DNA of 64,000 bases from Casuarina equisetifolia (taxonomy: Eukaryota; Streptophyta; Magnoliopsida; Fagales; Casuarinaceae): the NCBI GenBank assembly GCA_028551475.1, contig CM052362.1, positions 19,760,021 to 19,824,020 of the forward strand. The letters run 5' to 3'. A program made the translations under genes and the position numbers. How positions within the stretch are numbered: the first letter of the stretch is position 1; every line of letters begins with the position of its first letter. Shown piece by piece: positions 45,979-57,596 of this stretch. The notes beneath the pieces are model-generated. The model saw nothing but the letters and a program-made list of their open reading frames with translations. It did no database searches and was not told where the DNA came from.

Positions 45979-48900
45979 ATGGAGCTGGGTCTAAGGTTCA
46001 GGACATACCAAGTACGTTAATCTCCATCCTCAGTGATTATTGTTTCTGATTTTTTCTTTTGAAATGTAACATCTTTTGGGGCTAGATTTTGGGTTGAATT
46101 TCACAAAACAGACTGTTTTTGCATCTTTGTGACGTGAAACCGGATCATAAACAACCTTCTAGTCTGATGTCAAACCAACAGATCTCAAGTGAAATTGCTA
46201 GGAAATAAGAAGAAATGTGAGTTTCCAGCACTGGAAACCCACCAAGACCGAAGAAACAAAAGAATGTAGAGAGAAAAAGGGTCTCAAACCATCTAACAAG
46301 TACTCAAGCTGTATGTTTTCTGTTGTAGTACGATGATTTCTAGGTCACGTTAATAAACTTGTTTGTGACATGAATCTTCCGGCCAGAACATGTGGTTTGT
46401 TTGGAGGTTTATTTACAAACTTCTTCTCTGGATTTCTTTTTTGTCTCTCAGCGACAGGGTCACGTGAAAAAAGGCAGCTTCTTTTTCCTTCTGGGTTCTT
46501 CCATCTATTAAAAACCAACTAGAATCACTACTTTCGCTATGTAAAAAAAAAAATCTTAACTTTCACCGTTCACACGAAACCGACTTTTCTTCGGTTACAG
46601 GCTATTCATTCAGACCATCTCAGCAGTTCTTGTCCTGGGAATTGTTCTTCGAGTGGCTGAATGCCGACCAGCGACGCTTGCTCGCACCTTGCAGTACCAG
46701 GCAATAGCTTGCCGGAAGCACAGCGCGGTTCTGACGGCTTTTGGGGCGGTTGGTGATGGAAAAACATCAAACACCAAGGCTTTCCAGGCTGCAATCAATA
46801 GCCTCAGCAAGTACGCATCAGATGGTGGGGCACAGCTCATCGTCCCTCCGGGAAAATGGTTGACTGGTAGCTTTAGTCTCGCTAGCCATTTCACTCTTTT
46901 TCTGCAGAGGGATGCTGTTATTCTTGGGTCACATGTAAGTGCGAGAAACCTTTTCAACTCTCTTTGCTTGATGGGATTATACTTTATGCAGGAGATAAAC
47001 CTCTCTTTACCCGAGATAGCGCAAATTTGAGTTACATTTCTTAGTGTAAACTTGACTGCTGGCTTTATCATTTCGCTTATGTGATGATTCGTGAAAATAG
47101 TCTCATGTATCGGCCAGGAACTCGATCGAAGGCATTATAGCATGATAATGATGAAAGTCAAAATCAAACGCCAACTTTGGTAGTTGATTGCTCCTACTCT
47201 ATGACTATATTAGAGGGCTACAATAAAGGAAATTAGACAGTGAATTTTCTTTCTTCTTTTTCCTTTTAACTGCTACTGTCTTACTCAGAGTTAGAAATAT
47301 AACAAGGGAGCGTTTTTGCTTACATAGATACCAAAAAAGACTAGATTGTGGTCATACAGTCCCAATTCTTTGTAGTGTTGTACAGGCTTTGGTGACAATA
47401 GGATTCACTTTCTTATTTGATTCTACGTTTCTGATGCTATCATTTGTCACATGCATGGATGGTCTTGTGGACAGGATATGAAATCAGATTGGCCTCTTGT
47501 TCCTGCATTGCCTTCTTATGGGAGAGGAAGGGATGCACCTGGTGGGCGATTTCGCAGTCTCATCTTTGGTACAAATCTCACAGATGTCGTAATTACCGGT
47601 AATTTTGTCTACGATTAAGGATTAATTTTGTCAGAACTAGGTATTATCATTTTGGTTGACCATGTCTAAAGGACTACATTTTGAATGCATCACTAGGTGA
47701 CAATGGTACGATCGATGGCCAAGGTGCATTTTGGTGGGACAAGTTTCACAAAGGTAAATTGAGTGTCACTCGACCATACATGATAGAGCTTATGTACTCC
47801 GATCAAATTCAGATATCCAATCTAAGGCTCATCAACTCTCCAGCATGGACCGTTCATCCGACATACAGTAGGTAAGTGCATGTTTCTCTTATTAAATTTA
47901 TTTTAATCTACACTTGATCAGAACACCTCTTCTCATATTTTGATGGTTTTTGATTGTAGTAATGTGATAATCCAAGGGTTAACAATCTTTGCACCCGTTG
48001 ACTCTCCCAACACTGATGGGATAGATCCAGGTTTGTTTGCTAATTGAATTAATTACTCCCATTGACATTTAAGGAAAAGAATAATCACTTATTGACTCAT
48101 GGTTTGTTAGATCTAAAGAGAATAGTTACCTAGGGATGCATAGACTAAAGTTAGGTTGAAATGTTGCAAAAGAGAACAAACCAACATTTGACATACCTTT
48201 ATCTTTGCCTAACAACTTTGGACTTTTATGGGTGTACTATGACTATTGATCAAATAAAACACCTGGCAAGACTACCTAGCTACCTACTTGACAACTATTA
48301 ATATAATTCAAACTGCAAATATAACTTTTTTAATGTTTCAAAAAGTCTAAAACAATTTTTTTTTTTTTTAAATAGGGTAATAGTGATCTTGTTTTTGGGT
48401 GCTGAATACAAAAGTAAACCAGTAAAAATGGACTGTGCTGGAAGTAAATAAAAAGGACAGAATCTGAGCCTATGTTGTCTTTCAGATTCGTGCACGAACA
48501 CTCGAATCGAGGACTGCTCCATTGTCTCAGGAGATGACTGTATTGCCGTGAAAAGTGGCTGGGATGAATATGGAATCAGATTTGGGATGCCCACAAAGCA
48601 CCTTGTCATCAGAAGGCTTACCTGCGTTTCCCCTGACAGTGCTGCCATTGCTCTAGGCAGCGAAATGTCTGGAGGAATCCAAGATGTTAGAGCTGAGGAC
48701 ATTACAGCCATTAATACGCAATCAGCTGTTAGAGTCAAGACTGCTATTGGAAGGGGAGGTTATGTGAAGGACATCTATGTGAGAAGAATGACATTGAAGA
48801 CAATGAAGTATGTGTTCTGGATGACAAGCACTTATAATCAGCACCCTGACCCTAAATACAATCCAAAGGCCTTCCCGGATATTCAAGGAATCAATTACAG

Positions 48901-49186
48901 AGACGTGGTGGCGGAGAATGTTACTTATTCAGCAAGACTCGAGGGAATCGCTGGTGATCCTTTTAAAGGAATATGCATTTCTAACACTACTATAAACTTG
49001 ACCAAGAAGCCTAAGGATTTACAATGGAACTGTAGTGCTATTGCGGGGGTGACAAGCGATGTGACTCCGAAGCCATGCGGAATGTTACCTCAGAAAGCTG
49101 GTGTGGATTGTCCCTTCCCCGTGGACAAGCTGCCCATTGAGAATATTCAGTTGAAGACCTGTCATGCCCCCGGTGGGAGAGCATAG
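45979..49186 (+). CDS. GH28 polygalacturonase-like pectinase, copy 1
   Basis: Secreted glycoside hydrolase family 28 (pectin lyase-like beta-helix) protein, expected to hydrolyse homogalacturonan in the wall. Six exons: 45979-46011, 46614-46934, 47475-47598, 47697-47871, 47960-48030 and 48486-49186, giving 474 residues. The first exon encodes MELGLRFRTYQ, and exon 2 continues a signal peptide TISAVLVLGIVLRVAEC. Exon 2 must start at the second AG (46613), since the AG at 46600, equivalent to that of the other copies, gives a stop. GH28 motifs: SPNTDGIDPDSC with Asp237, SGDDC with Asp258-Asp259, and RVKTA; the usual GHG box is replaced by LGSEMSGGI, as in the plant subclade of At3g61490/At4g23500. 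Appears functional. Confidence 0.9.
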
Positions 49187-50733
49187 CGTATTTGGAAATC
49201 CATGTATGCGATGTGCTTGTTCTTCTATATAGTTGGACCATCTGAACGTGTATCAGGGTCTGTTATCCTTTTGGCTCTTTTCCTTTTTGTAGCAACCAGT
49301 TAGTGATAAATAAACGGGTGTTGGTGTGTTTAAACCGTACTCTTCTGCAGATAGCAGCCTAATATCACGGTGGAAAGTGTTCGTCTATTAGAAACTACTG
49401 TAGAAAGTGACAATGCCTTTTGTGGAAAATCTTCAAAGGCTTTGTCTAAATAGGAATATTCAACGAGCGTATAAATCCCTTCATAGACTCTGCCGCCTCG
49501 ATTGAAATGTCGTAGCATGGGGCTAGGGCTGGGCCTGGATTGCTGCTAATGTGTTGACTTTTCCAATGCATGCTTACAACGTAGGAAAGACAGACCTTTT
49601 TAAGTTCTTTTATGCGTTGAGGGAGCAAAACAGCTTGAAAAGAGGATCGGGAAGCTGCCCTATCTTCACCGACTTCAAAATGAGGCTAGAAGCCTTGCTG
49701 CCAAATGTTAGACTCCTATTTTTCCAACTCCTTTTTGTCGTAGGGCTTTGTCAATTTGGAGCGAGATAAGTGCTGTATGGTGTTGTATTTCCTTTCTTTA
49801 TATGGCGCAGATGTAGGTTTTGTGTGTTTAATCTGTAATTGTAATTTGTTGATTATAAGAAAAGCTTGTTGTTTATGTATGAAAGTTTAATCTTGTGGCA
49901 TATAGCTGTTGTTAGACTGCTTGAATCTGCTGTCCATTGAAGCTTTAGATCTGTTATTTTTCTGTGGAGTAAGTCTTATCTTCAAACAGAGCTTCGTTTC
50001 TTTCCCTTTGTCCCTAGGAATCGCATGAACTGTAAATGGGGTTTCTTCTCTGAGTGAGGAACCAAGGGCCAACATACGGAGTGCTTGACATTTATCCAAC
50101 ATACGCTTGATTTCCAGCTCCCTGCAATGGTGAAGATCTAGCCTCCACATCAACCTTTACCGTGCTTATCTTACTAGTCTCTCTCCATTTGCTATTCGAA
50201 ACATTCAACGGTCCAACTTAGTTAACTGCAACAGGCGAAGAAAGACAGTTGGCATCAATTTTCTACTCTAATAATCAAGATTTGCGCAGATATGCTTCTG
50301 CATATTTCTGGTCTCTCATGTCGCTACAAATTCCTTCCCCTTTCTGTCTAAAGACTCTTCCCAGACAATGAACATCTCCTGTACTTTTTCCCTCGACGCT
50401 AAGTTTTTCTAATGATAAGAGGTTCAAGGTTTCTACGTTTACCATTTAGCATATACTTTTTGGTCTAACCCTCGAAACAACACTGTTTTTGCTGCGCTGT
50501 GCTACAGATCTTTCCTCTATAATATGCAGTAGTTTCCAGGTTTTCTTTATGAATTTCCTTGTGATATGGGTCTTCCGGTCTCTCCCCTCAGATTTTGACT
50601 TTTTTCTAACAAATAAATTTATGAAGGACAGCTCTATTTTGTGTTGGAGGAAACATTTTCAACTTTTACTTCTGTGATTGACTTATAGAAAGGAAGACAC
50701 TCGCCAAAACAATTGATTTTCTTTCATAAACAG
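49187..50733. other. Intergenic between polygalacturonase copies 1 and 2
   Basis: Holds the 3' UTR of copy 1 and the promoter of copy 2. The stretch about 50190-50400 resembles the upstream region of copy 3 (about 54940-55170), with shared phrases ACATTCAAC, CCAACTTAGTTAA and ACAGTTGGCA. A vestigial first exon, ATG at 50368 followed by only 13 coding bases before the GT, lies here. Confidence 0.5.
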
Positions 50734-52764
50734 ATTATTCAGACCGTCTCGGCCGTTTTTGTATTGGGAATACTATGTTTCCGAGTCCCAGACTGTGAAG
50801 CAACCAAGGCTTCGCACACCTTGAGTTATCCGGCAATTAGTTGTCGAAAGCACACCGCGGTTTTGACGCAATTCGGAGCTGTTGGCGATGGAAAAACATC
50901 AAACACCCAGGCTTTCAAAGCTGCAATTGATTGCCTCAGCAAGCATGCATCAGATGGTGGGGCACTGCTTATTGTACCTCCGGGAAGATGGTTAACCGGA
51001 AGCATCAAACTTACTAGCAATTTCACTCTTTTTCTGGAAAAGGGTGCTGTTATTCTCGCATCTCAGGTATGCAAAACTCCGGTTTACTGGTGGGTCTTTT
51101 TTGGCTCTTAACTTCAATTTTGCTTCTTTCTTTGCATGCAAAAGGTCTAAGAAATATGCCAATCCTATGATATATATACCATCGGATTTCAGTGTAATAA
51201 TTATTTTTGGATCCCAGTAAGGTATGAGGCCATTTTTGCTTGGTAGCCAAGAAAATGAAGTCGTAACACCAACTTTTGGCCGTTTCCTGCTCATACTCTG
51301 ATTCCATTTTTTTTTAATACTATTACTTGCCACATATATGCATTGATGAAACGGACAGAATGAGCCGGAATGGCCCCTTCTTCCTGCACTGCCTTCTTAT
51401 GGGAGAGGAAAGGGCACAGCTGGTGGACGGTACATCAGTCTTATTTTTGGTATAAATCTGACAGACGTCATAATCACTGGTAACACTCATTGATTTGACC
51501 CATTTTTATTCTCGTAATTACCTGTTAGCATTATCATTTTGGTTGGCCATGTTTAAGGGCTCCGTTCGAATGCATCATCAGGTAACAATGGTACGATTGA
51601 CGGCCAAGGTTTAACCTGGTGGAACAAGTACCAAAATGGTGGATTCCCGAATGTCACCCTTCCGCGCTTGGTTGAGCTCGTATTCTGTAACCAAATCCAG
51701 ATATCTAACCTTACGCTAATCAATTCTCCATCCTACTTTGTTCATCCCACATATTGCAGGTTGGAGCTTGGTCCCTTTATCACTTTTATCTTAATGCTTC
51801 CATGGTCATGCAGCGCCTCTTCTCATTGTTTCTGGCTCTGGTTTCAGCAATGTGCTAGTTCAATGGATAACGATCCTTGCCCCAGTTACATCTCCTAGCA
51901 CCGATGGGATAAACCCAGGTTTGTTTTTCACTTGGTATAACAACTATATTTGCTATGTATCAAAGAAAGACAAAAATTGAAGTTGGGATTCCAGTTTTGC
52001 CTCAAGACAAAGTTCATGTTTAGCTTAGCTAATATGCTTATACAAACAAGCAATTTAAACACATGTTTTGTTTTCCAGATTCTTGTACAAACACTCGTAT
52101 CCAGGACTGCTACATAGTCTCAGGGGGTGACTGCACTTCCGCGAAAAGTGGTTGGGATCATTATGGAATCAGGTTCGGAATGCCCACCAATCACCTAGTC
52201 ATCAGAAGGCTTGCCTGCATTTCTGCTGAAGGTGCTGCCATTTCTCTAGGCAGCGAAATGTCTGGTGGAATTCAAGATGTTAGAGCTGAGGACATCTCAG
52301 CCATGGATACGCAATCAGGTATTAGAATCAAGACTGCTGCCGGAAGAGGGGCTTATATTAAGGACATATATGTGAGAAGAATGACCCTTCTGAGAATGAG
52401 ATATGTTTTCGTGATGAAAAGCAATTATGATAAGCATCCTGACGCCGGCTACGATCCAAAAGCACTTCCAGAGATCCAAGGAATTAACTACAGAGACGTG
52501 GTGGCGGACAAGGTTAATGTTTCGGGAAGGCTTGAGGGACTCCCTGGTGATACTTATACAGGAATCTGCATTTCTAACGTCACTATAAATTTATCTTTGA
52601 CGCCTGAGAAATTACAGTGGAACTGCAGTGATATAGCGGGAGTGACAAGCAATGTGACGCCTGAGCCATGCAGTTTATTGCCTAAGAAAGTAGGTGTTCA
52701 ATGCCCCTTCCCTGAGGATCGGCTGCCCATTGATGATATTCAGTTCAAGACTTGTGTCGTGTGA
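50734..52764 (+). CDS. GH28 polygalacturonase-like, copy 2, probably inactive
   Basis: Second copy of the GH28 cluster. Exons 50734-51066, 51359-51479, 51582-51759, 51848-51918 and 52079-52764 keep full reading frame and phase through the beta-helix to a TGA at 52764, about 463 residues, with a signal-like IIQTVSAVFVLGILCFRV. Two problems mark it as degenerate. First, catalytic motifs are changed: NTD is STD, and the paired aspartates SGDDC are SGGDC, followed by TSAKSGWDH instead of IAVKSGWDE. Second, no start exon fits: the site equivalent to exon 1 (ATG at 50368) is 13 bases long instead of 33 and joins out of frame. A different first exon cannot be excluded. It could be a transcribed pseudogene or an enzymatically dead pectin-binding protein. 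Confidence 0.7.
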
Positions 52765-55128
52765 GTGTGGAACGTCCTTGGTTGTCTTACAAAAAGGAAC
52801 CAAATAAATGTGGTTATGATCTTTATTTAATAACCAAGCTACTGAAAAGGAAATGGAGTTGGATATGTGTTTACATCGTTCTATTTTACAGACAGCAGGT
52901 CTTATATTGGCGTGCAAGTCAGGAAACCGATTGCCATGTACAAGCCAAAGGGCACATGCATAATAAGAACCGAGAAATACAGAAATTATTGTGCTTGTTG
53001 TATAGATCTTAATAGGCCTTTAAAGAACTTATAGACACGACCAATGCTGATTGGAATGGTAAAAGGGTTTTGGTAGGGAGTCTAAAGAACAATTCCTAAC
53101 CAAAAGATGATAACGCAAAAGAAATTTCGATAAGAATTGAACAAATCATATGAAGGCTTCAAACCCGAGCATTCAGTAGCACAGATTGCAAGTAATAAAA
53201 GAGGGATAACAAAACTTCAAAGTACATTAGATTGATCCAAAGTACAACAACATAGCATCAAACTAAACAATGAAAATCACAACTTATAAGGCAGTAGAAA
53301 CACTCTATGCCCCTTTAACCCACATAAACACTAAACAAAATGACGAAATGCAACAAATTATCACAGAACAGAGCATGTGTGCCTTACCCTTGTGGGTAGA
53401 ATAAGTGTTTAGCACATAGACATGGACTACTTTAATAACTTTAAGAGAAATGCTTCTTCTTTTTTTCCAATTTAAAATAAAGGATCTTTAAGAAGATTTG
53501 CCCTTACTTCCAAACTACCATGTCAAAGAGACTTTTATAGTGTTTGGCTTATGCTTTATAAATTGAAGTTGATCTTGATAACTCCACTTTCAAATTGTTT
53601 CTTTGCAGTGATCCCACAAAGCTTTAGCCAAGGTTTTCTGTAACTACAACATAAGCAAGAAAAAAAGAAAAGGGTTCAAATATAAGGAGGTGAACAACTT
53701 AAAACTATAATCAAGGAGATGGTCTAACAAAAGTCTTGCAACATCACCAATCAAAGTTCCATGTAGGAAAAAATAACACTTGAGTAATATTCAAATATAA
53801 GAAATGTTTTCTCAAATCATTAGTTAACTTTTGAATTGAATTTTAAATCTATTTAATATAATAAAAAATTATACAAATTTTATTTTAGAATTTGTTATCA
53901 TACTAAATAATATAAGTTGTAGACACAATAACTTTTGACACAACTTGAAATTGAATTACATACAAGATAATAACAATTAACACAAACAGAAATTAGTAGA
54001 AAGATTTACGTGATTCAACCAAAATAAAGCATACATCCATGGGCATAATGGATAAGAATTTTTTTTTTTTTTTGGTTGCCAAGTCTTTACTATCCTCTCT
54101 TCCCAAGAGCTACTACACCCTTTTACACTTTTGAAGGATACACTTTCTCTTGTTTTGAGATTACAAAGACTTTTCCAAACCCTTGCTTTTCTCTCCTGCA
54201 CTCTCAGATTTATTATTATTATTTTTTTATCTGTGTTCTGCTAGAATCCTCTCTTCTCACCGATTAATTAGAGACCGCAGCCAGCTTTGGCTATCATTCC
54301 ACCGCCAGAAAACAGCTTCGAATTTGAACTCCAATAAGTCTAGATTACCTAGCATCTTTTAACCAGCTCAAACACAATGGTCCAACCAGCTTTTGCCATT
54401 TCGAAGTAGCTCTGTTTTGAAAACAGAGCAGTTTGCAGCCTGCTCATTCCTCACGCATAGAAGCTATTATGAGTCATTCTTCCTATGTTTAGATATTAAT
54501 GAATAGATAAAATTTATTTAACTTCTGTTCAATTTTGAGCCCATTATACACGTTTGTTGAACTCAAGGTATAGTGCTGGGGACAAAAGTTCTATACAAAA
54601 AAAGAAACACCATTAGCTTATGTTTATAAATCAACTTTACATGGACTTCAAAACTAATTTTAGTATTATTTTTAAAATGGTTGATTACACGAATATTTTT
54701 ATGTTAGTGTCGGTCCCCATGCGAAGACATCACCAAAAGAAAAGGCAACTAGATATTGAAAGAAAGAAAAAAAAGAAAAAGAAAAAAAAGCTAGATACTC
54801 GACGTTAAGAGGAAAAAATAGGAAGTATATTTATGGGCAGCATTGAATTAGTAACAATAGAAAGCTGAAGTTATAACACTTCCGCTTGATGCCCGCGGTT
54901 TTCCTACCTCTCGTGCCAATTTCTTCGCCCCTGTATGGCATGTTGGAAACATTCAACAGGCCAACTTAGTTAATCTTCAACGAGGGAAAAAACAGTTGGC
55001 AACGGTTATCTACTCTAATCTTCTAGATTAACGACGATGTGTTTCCGCAGGTTCTTGGTCTCCCATGTCCCTATAAAATCCGACCTCTTTCTTCAAACCA
55101 ATATAATTCCATCTCATCCCAGAAAAAC
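52765..55128. other. Intergenic between polygalacturonase copies 2 and 3
   Basis: The 3' flank of copy 2 (about 52870-52990) resembles that of copy 3 (about 57340-57500): both contain ATTGCCATGTACAAGCCA. In the middle is the glutaminyl-cyclase fragment. The rest is AT-rich, with the copy 3 promoter at the right end. Confidence 0.5.
53505..53755 (-). pseudogene. Broken fragment of a glutaminyl cyclotransferase gene (last exon and intron)
   Basis: On the minus strand this stretch aligns with the last exon and adjoining intron of the glutaminyl cyclase gene at 63039-63260. Shared phrases include TTGTAGTTAC, AAGAAACAATTTGAAAG, TGGCAT-like flank, and, in the intron, AGGTGAACAA and ACAAGTCTTTGC-like text. 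The exon part has lost a base in the first codons and further bases before GCAAAGAAACAA, so the frame is destroyed. No other exons of the gene are present nearby. Confidence 0.75.
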
Positions 55129-57291
55129 ATGGAGGTGTCTCTGAGAATCAGATCCCCCCATGTACTTTTTTTCTTTCCCTTGACGTTCTGTTTTACAAAC
55201 AATGTTTATCATTTCTCTTCTTCTTTGAACAGAAGGCATTCTTTATTCCAGGTTCTAATCTTTTTTTGTGATTACGAATGAAGAAAGTTGCATGAAACTG
55301 ATTTTCTTTGATACACAGGTTTTCCAAACCATCTTGGCAGTTCTCGTATTTGGAGTACTATGTTCACGAGTGGTAGAATGCAGAGAAAAAATAAAGGCTT
55401 CGCCCCCCTTGAGTTACCCGGCGATAAGTTGTAGAAAGCACACCGCAGTTTTGACGAAATTTGGGGCCGTTGGCGACGGAAAAACATTAAACACCAAGGC
55501 TTTTACAGCTGCAATCAATAGCCTCAGCAAGTTTGCAGCAGATGGCGGGGGATTGCTTATTGTACCTCCGGGAAGATGGTTAACCGGTAGCTTCAATCTC
55601 ACAAGCCATTTCACACTTTTCCTTGAGAAGGGCGCTGTCATTCTCGCAACTCCGGTAAGTAATCTCCGTAGACTGGAGGTACCTTTTAGTTCTTAACTTG
55701 GTTTTGTTTCTTTGTTTGCCTCTAAGAAATCATGTCAATCCATTGATTTCATTCTACTAACTGTTGATGGATCCATGCAAGGCTCTCATGTTCTTTCTCT
55801 GATTGCATTTGCTGAATAGACACTAAGTTTTCTTACCTGGAGGTTGGCAATATAATAAACGGACGTTCTCTGAAACAGAAGAACATTTCTGCCTAGCTCC
55901 TTTGATCAACCTTTAGTCAGAATATGGTTCTCTCTTTTGATCCTATGTTTCTGCTAATTTATCTCTTGCCACAACCATACATGATCAAATGGACAGGATG
56001 AGAAAGAATGGGATGTTATTGCTCCACTACCTTCTTATGGGAAAGGAAGGGATGGTACTAGCGGACGGTACAGAAGTTTCCTTTTTGGCACAAATTTGAC
56101 TGATGTTGTAATCACCGGTAAGCACTCATTGGTAATTGCATGTTAGCATTATCAATTTTGTTGACCTTGTTTAAGGGGCTCTATTTAAATGTATCATCAG
56201 GCAACAATGGGACCATTGATGGCCAAGGTGAAACTTGGTGGAAGAAGTTTAAAGATGATGATGATGCGAAAGTCACCCGGCCATACCTGATCGAGATTTT
56301 GTACTCTGATAGAATCCAGATATCTAATGTTACACTACTCAATTCTCCATCATGGGTTGTCCATCCTGTATATAGCAGGTTTGAGCAAGCTTCCCTTGTC
56401 AAGTTTATCTTAATGCACACATGATCAGAGCACCAATCCTCATGCTTTTGTGGCTCTAATTGCAGCAATATTCTAATCCAAGGGCTGACGATCTATGCGC
56501 CAGTTGATTCTCCCAACACCGATGGAATAGACCCCGATTCATGCACAAACGTACGTATTGAGGACACCTCCATAGTCTCAGGGGATGACTGCATTGCCGT
56601 GAAAAGTGGTTGGGATGAGTATGGAATCAGATTTGGAATGCCCACAAGCCGTCTTGTCATCAGAAGGCTTACCTGCGTTTCCCCTGACAGTGCTACCATT
56701 GCTCTAGGCAGCGAAATGTCTGGTGGAATCGAAGATGTTAGAATTGAGGACATTACAGCCATCCAAACAGAATCAGGAGTTAGAATCAAGACTGCTGTCG
56801 GAAGAGGAGCTTTTGTGAAGAACATATACGCGAGAAGATTGACCTTCAAGACGATGAAATATGTGTTCTGGATGACAGGTTCTTATGGTCAGCATCCTGA
56901 CGATGGATTCGACCCAAAAGCTATCCCAGTAGTTCAGGGAATCAATTACAGAGACGTGGTGGCCGACAATGTTACTTACACAGCAAGACTTGATGGAATT
57001 GATGGTCATCCTTTCACGGGAATATGCATTTCTAACGCCACTATAACTTTGACCAAGAAGCCTAAGGATTTACAATGGAACTGTACTAATATCGCTGGAG
57101 TGACAAGCAATGTGACTCCTGAGCCATGCAGTTTGCTGCCTAAGAAAGGTGCTCCCTGTCACTTCCCCACGGATCGGCTGCCCATTGAAGATGTTAAGCT
57201 CCTCACCTTGCAATGTTCCTGCCGGTGCCGCGGCGTGAGAATGCAATGTCCTTGGAAAAATATGTATCAAACAAATAACTTGGTTCTCTGA
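55129..57291 (+). CDS. GH28 polygalacturonase-like pectinase, copy 3
   Basis: Third GH28 copy, 497 residues in five exons: 55129-55161, 55319-55654, 55997-56117, 56201-56378 and 56466-57291. Exon 1 (MEVSLRIRSPH, 33 bases) and the signal sequence VFQTILAVLVFGVLCSRVVEC match the layout of copy 1. Catalytic motifs are canonical: SPNTDGIDPDSC, SGDDCIAVKSGWDEYG and RIKTA. The intron that splits the codon after GIDP in copies 1 and 2 is absent, and its flanks are fused exactly. The C-terminus runs about 20 residues past the family end (LQCSCRCRGVRMQC); the other frame would read SPCNVPAGAAA and stop, so a late one-base shift has lengthened the tail. Expected to be a secreted, active pectinase. Confidence 0.9.
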
Positions 57292-57596
57292 GAAAACTTA
57301 AAACTAAATGGGAGATGTAATTTTATCTTTTTTACATCGTCTTCCTATGTAAAGACCATGTCTTCTGTGTGCGGGAAGTGAAACAACTGATTGCCATGTA
57401 CAAGCCAGCGAGCTAATAACAAAAGAATTCCTTCAACAAAAAATGTAGAAAGATTATGCAAATTACAAAGGATATGAGAATAATAAGAAACGAGAAATAT
57501 ATTCAAAAAATAAACTTCAACCCTTTAATCATCTGGCACTTTTATGTGACTTTCCCTTCTGTTGTGTTTCAATCATCAATGCTTTTTTTTCCATCA

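Noticed and set aside
46606..47071. Minus-strand frames across polygalacturonase exon 2
   Set aside because: Antisense shadows; the same pattern recurs over each of the three copies.
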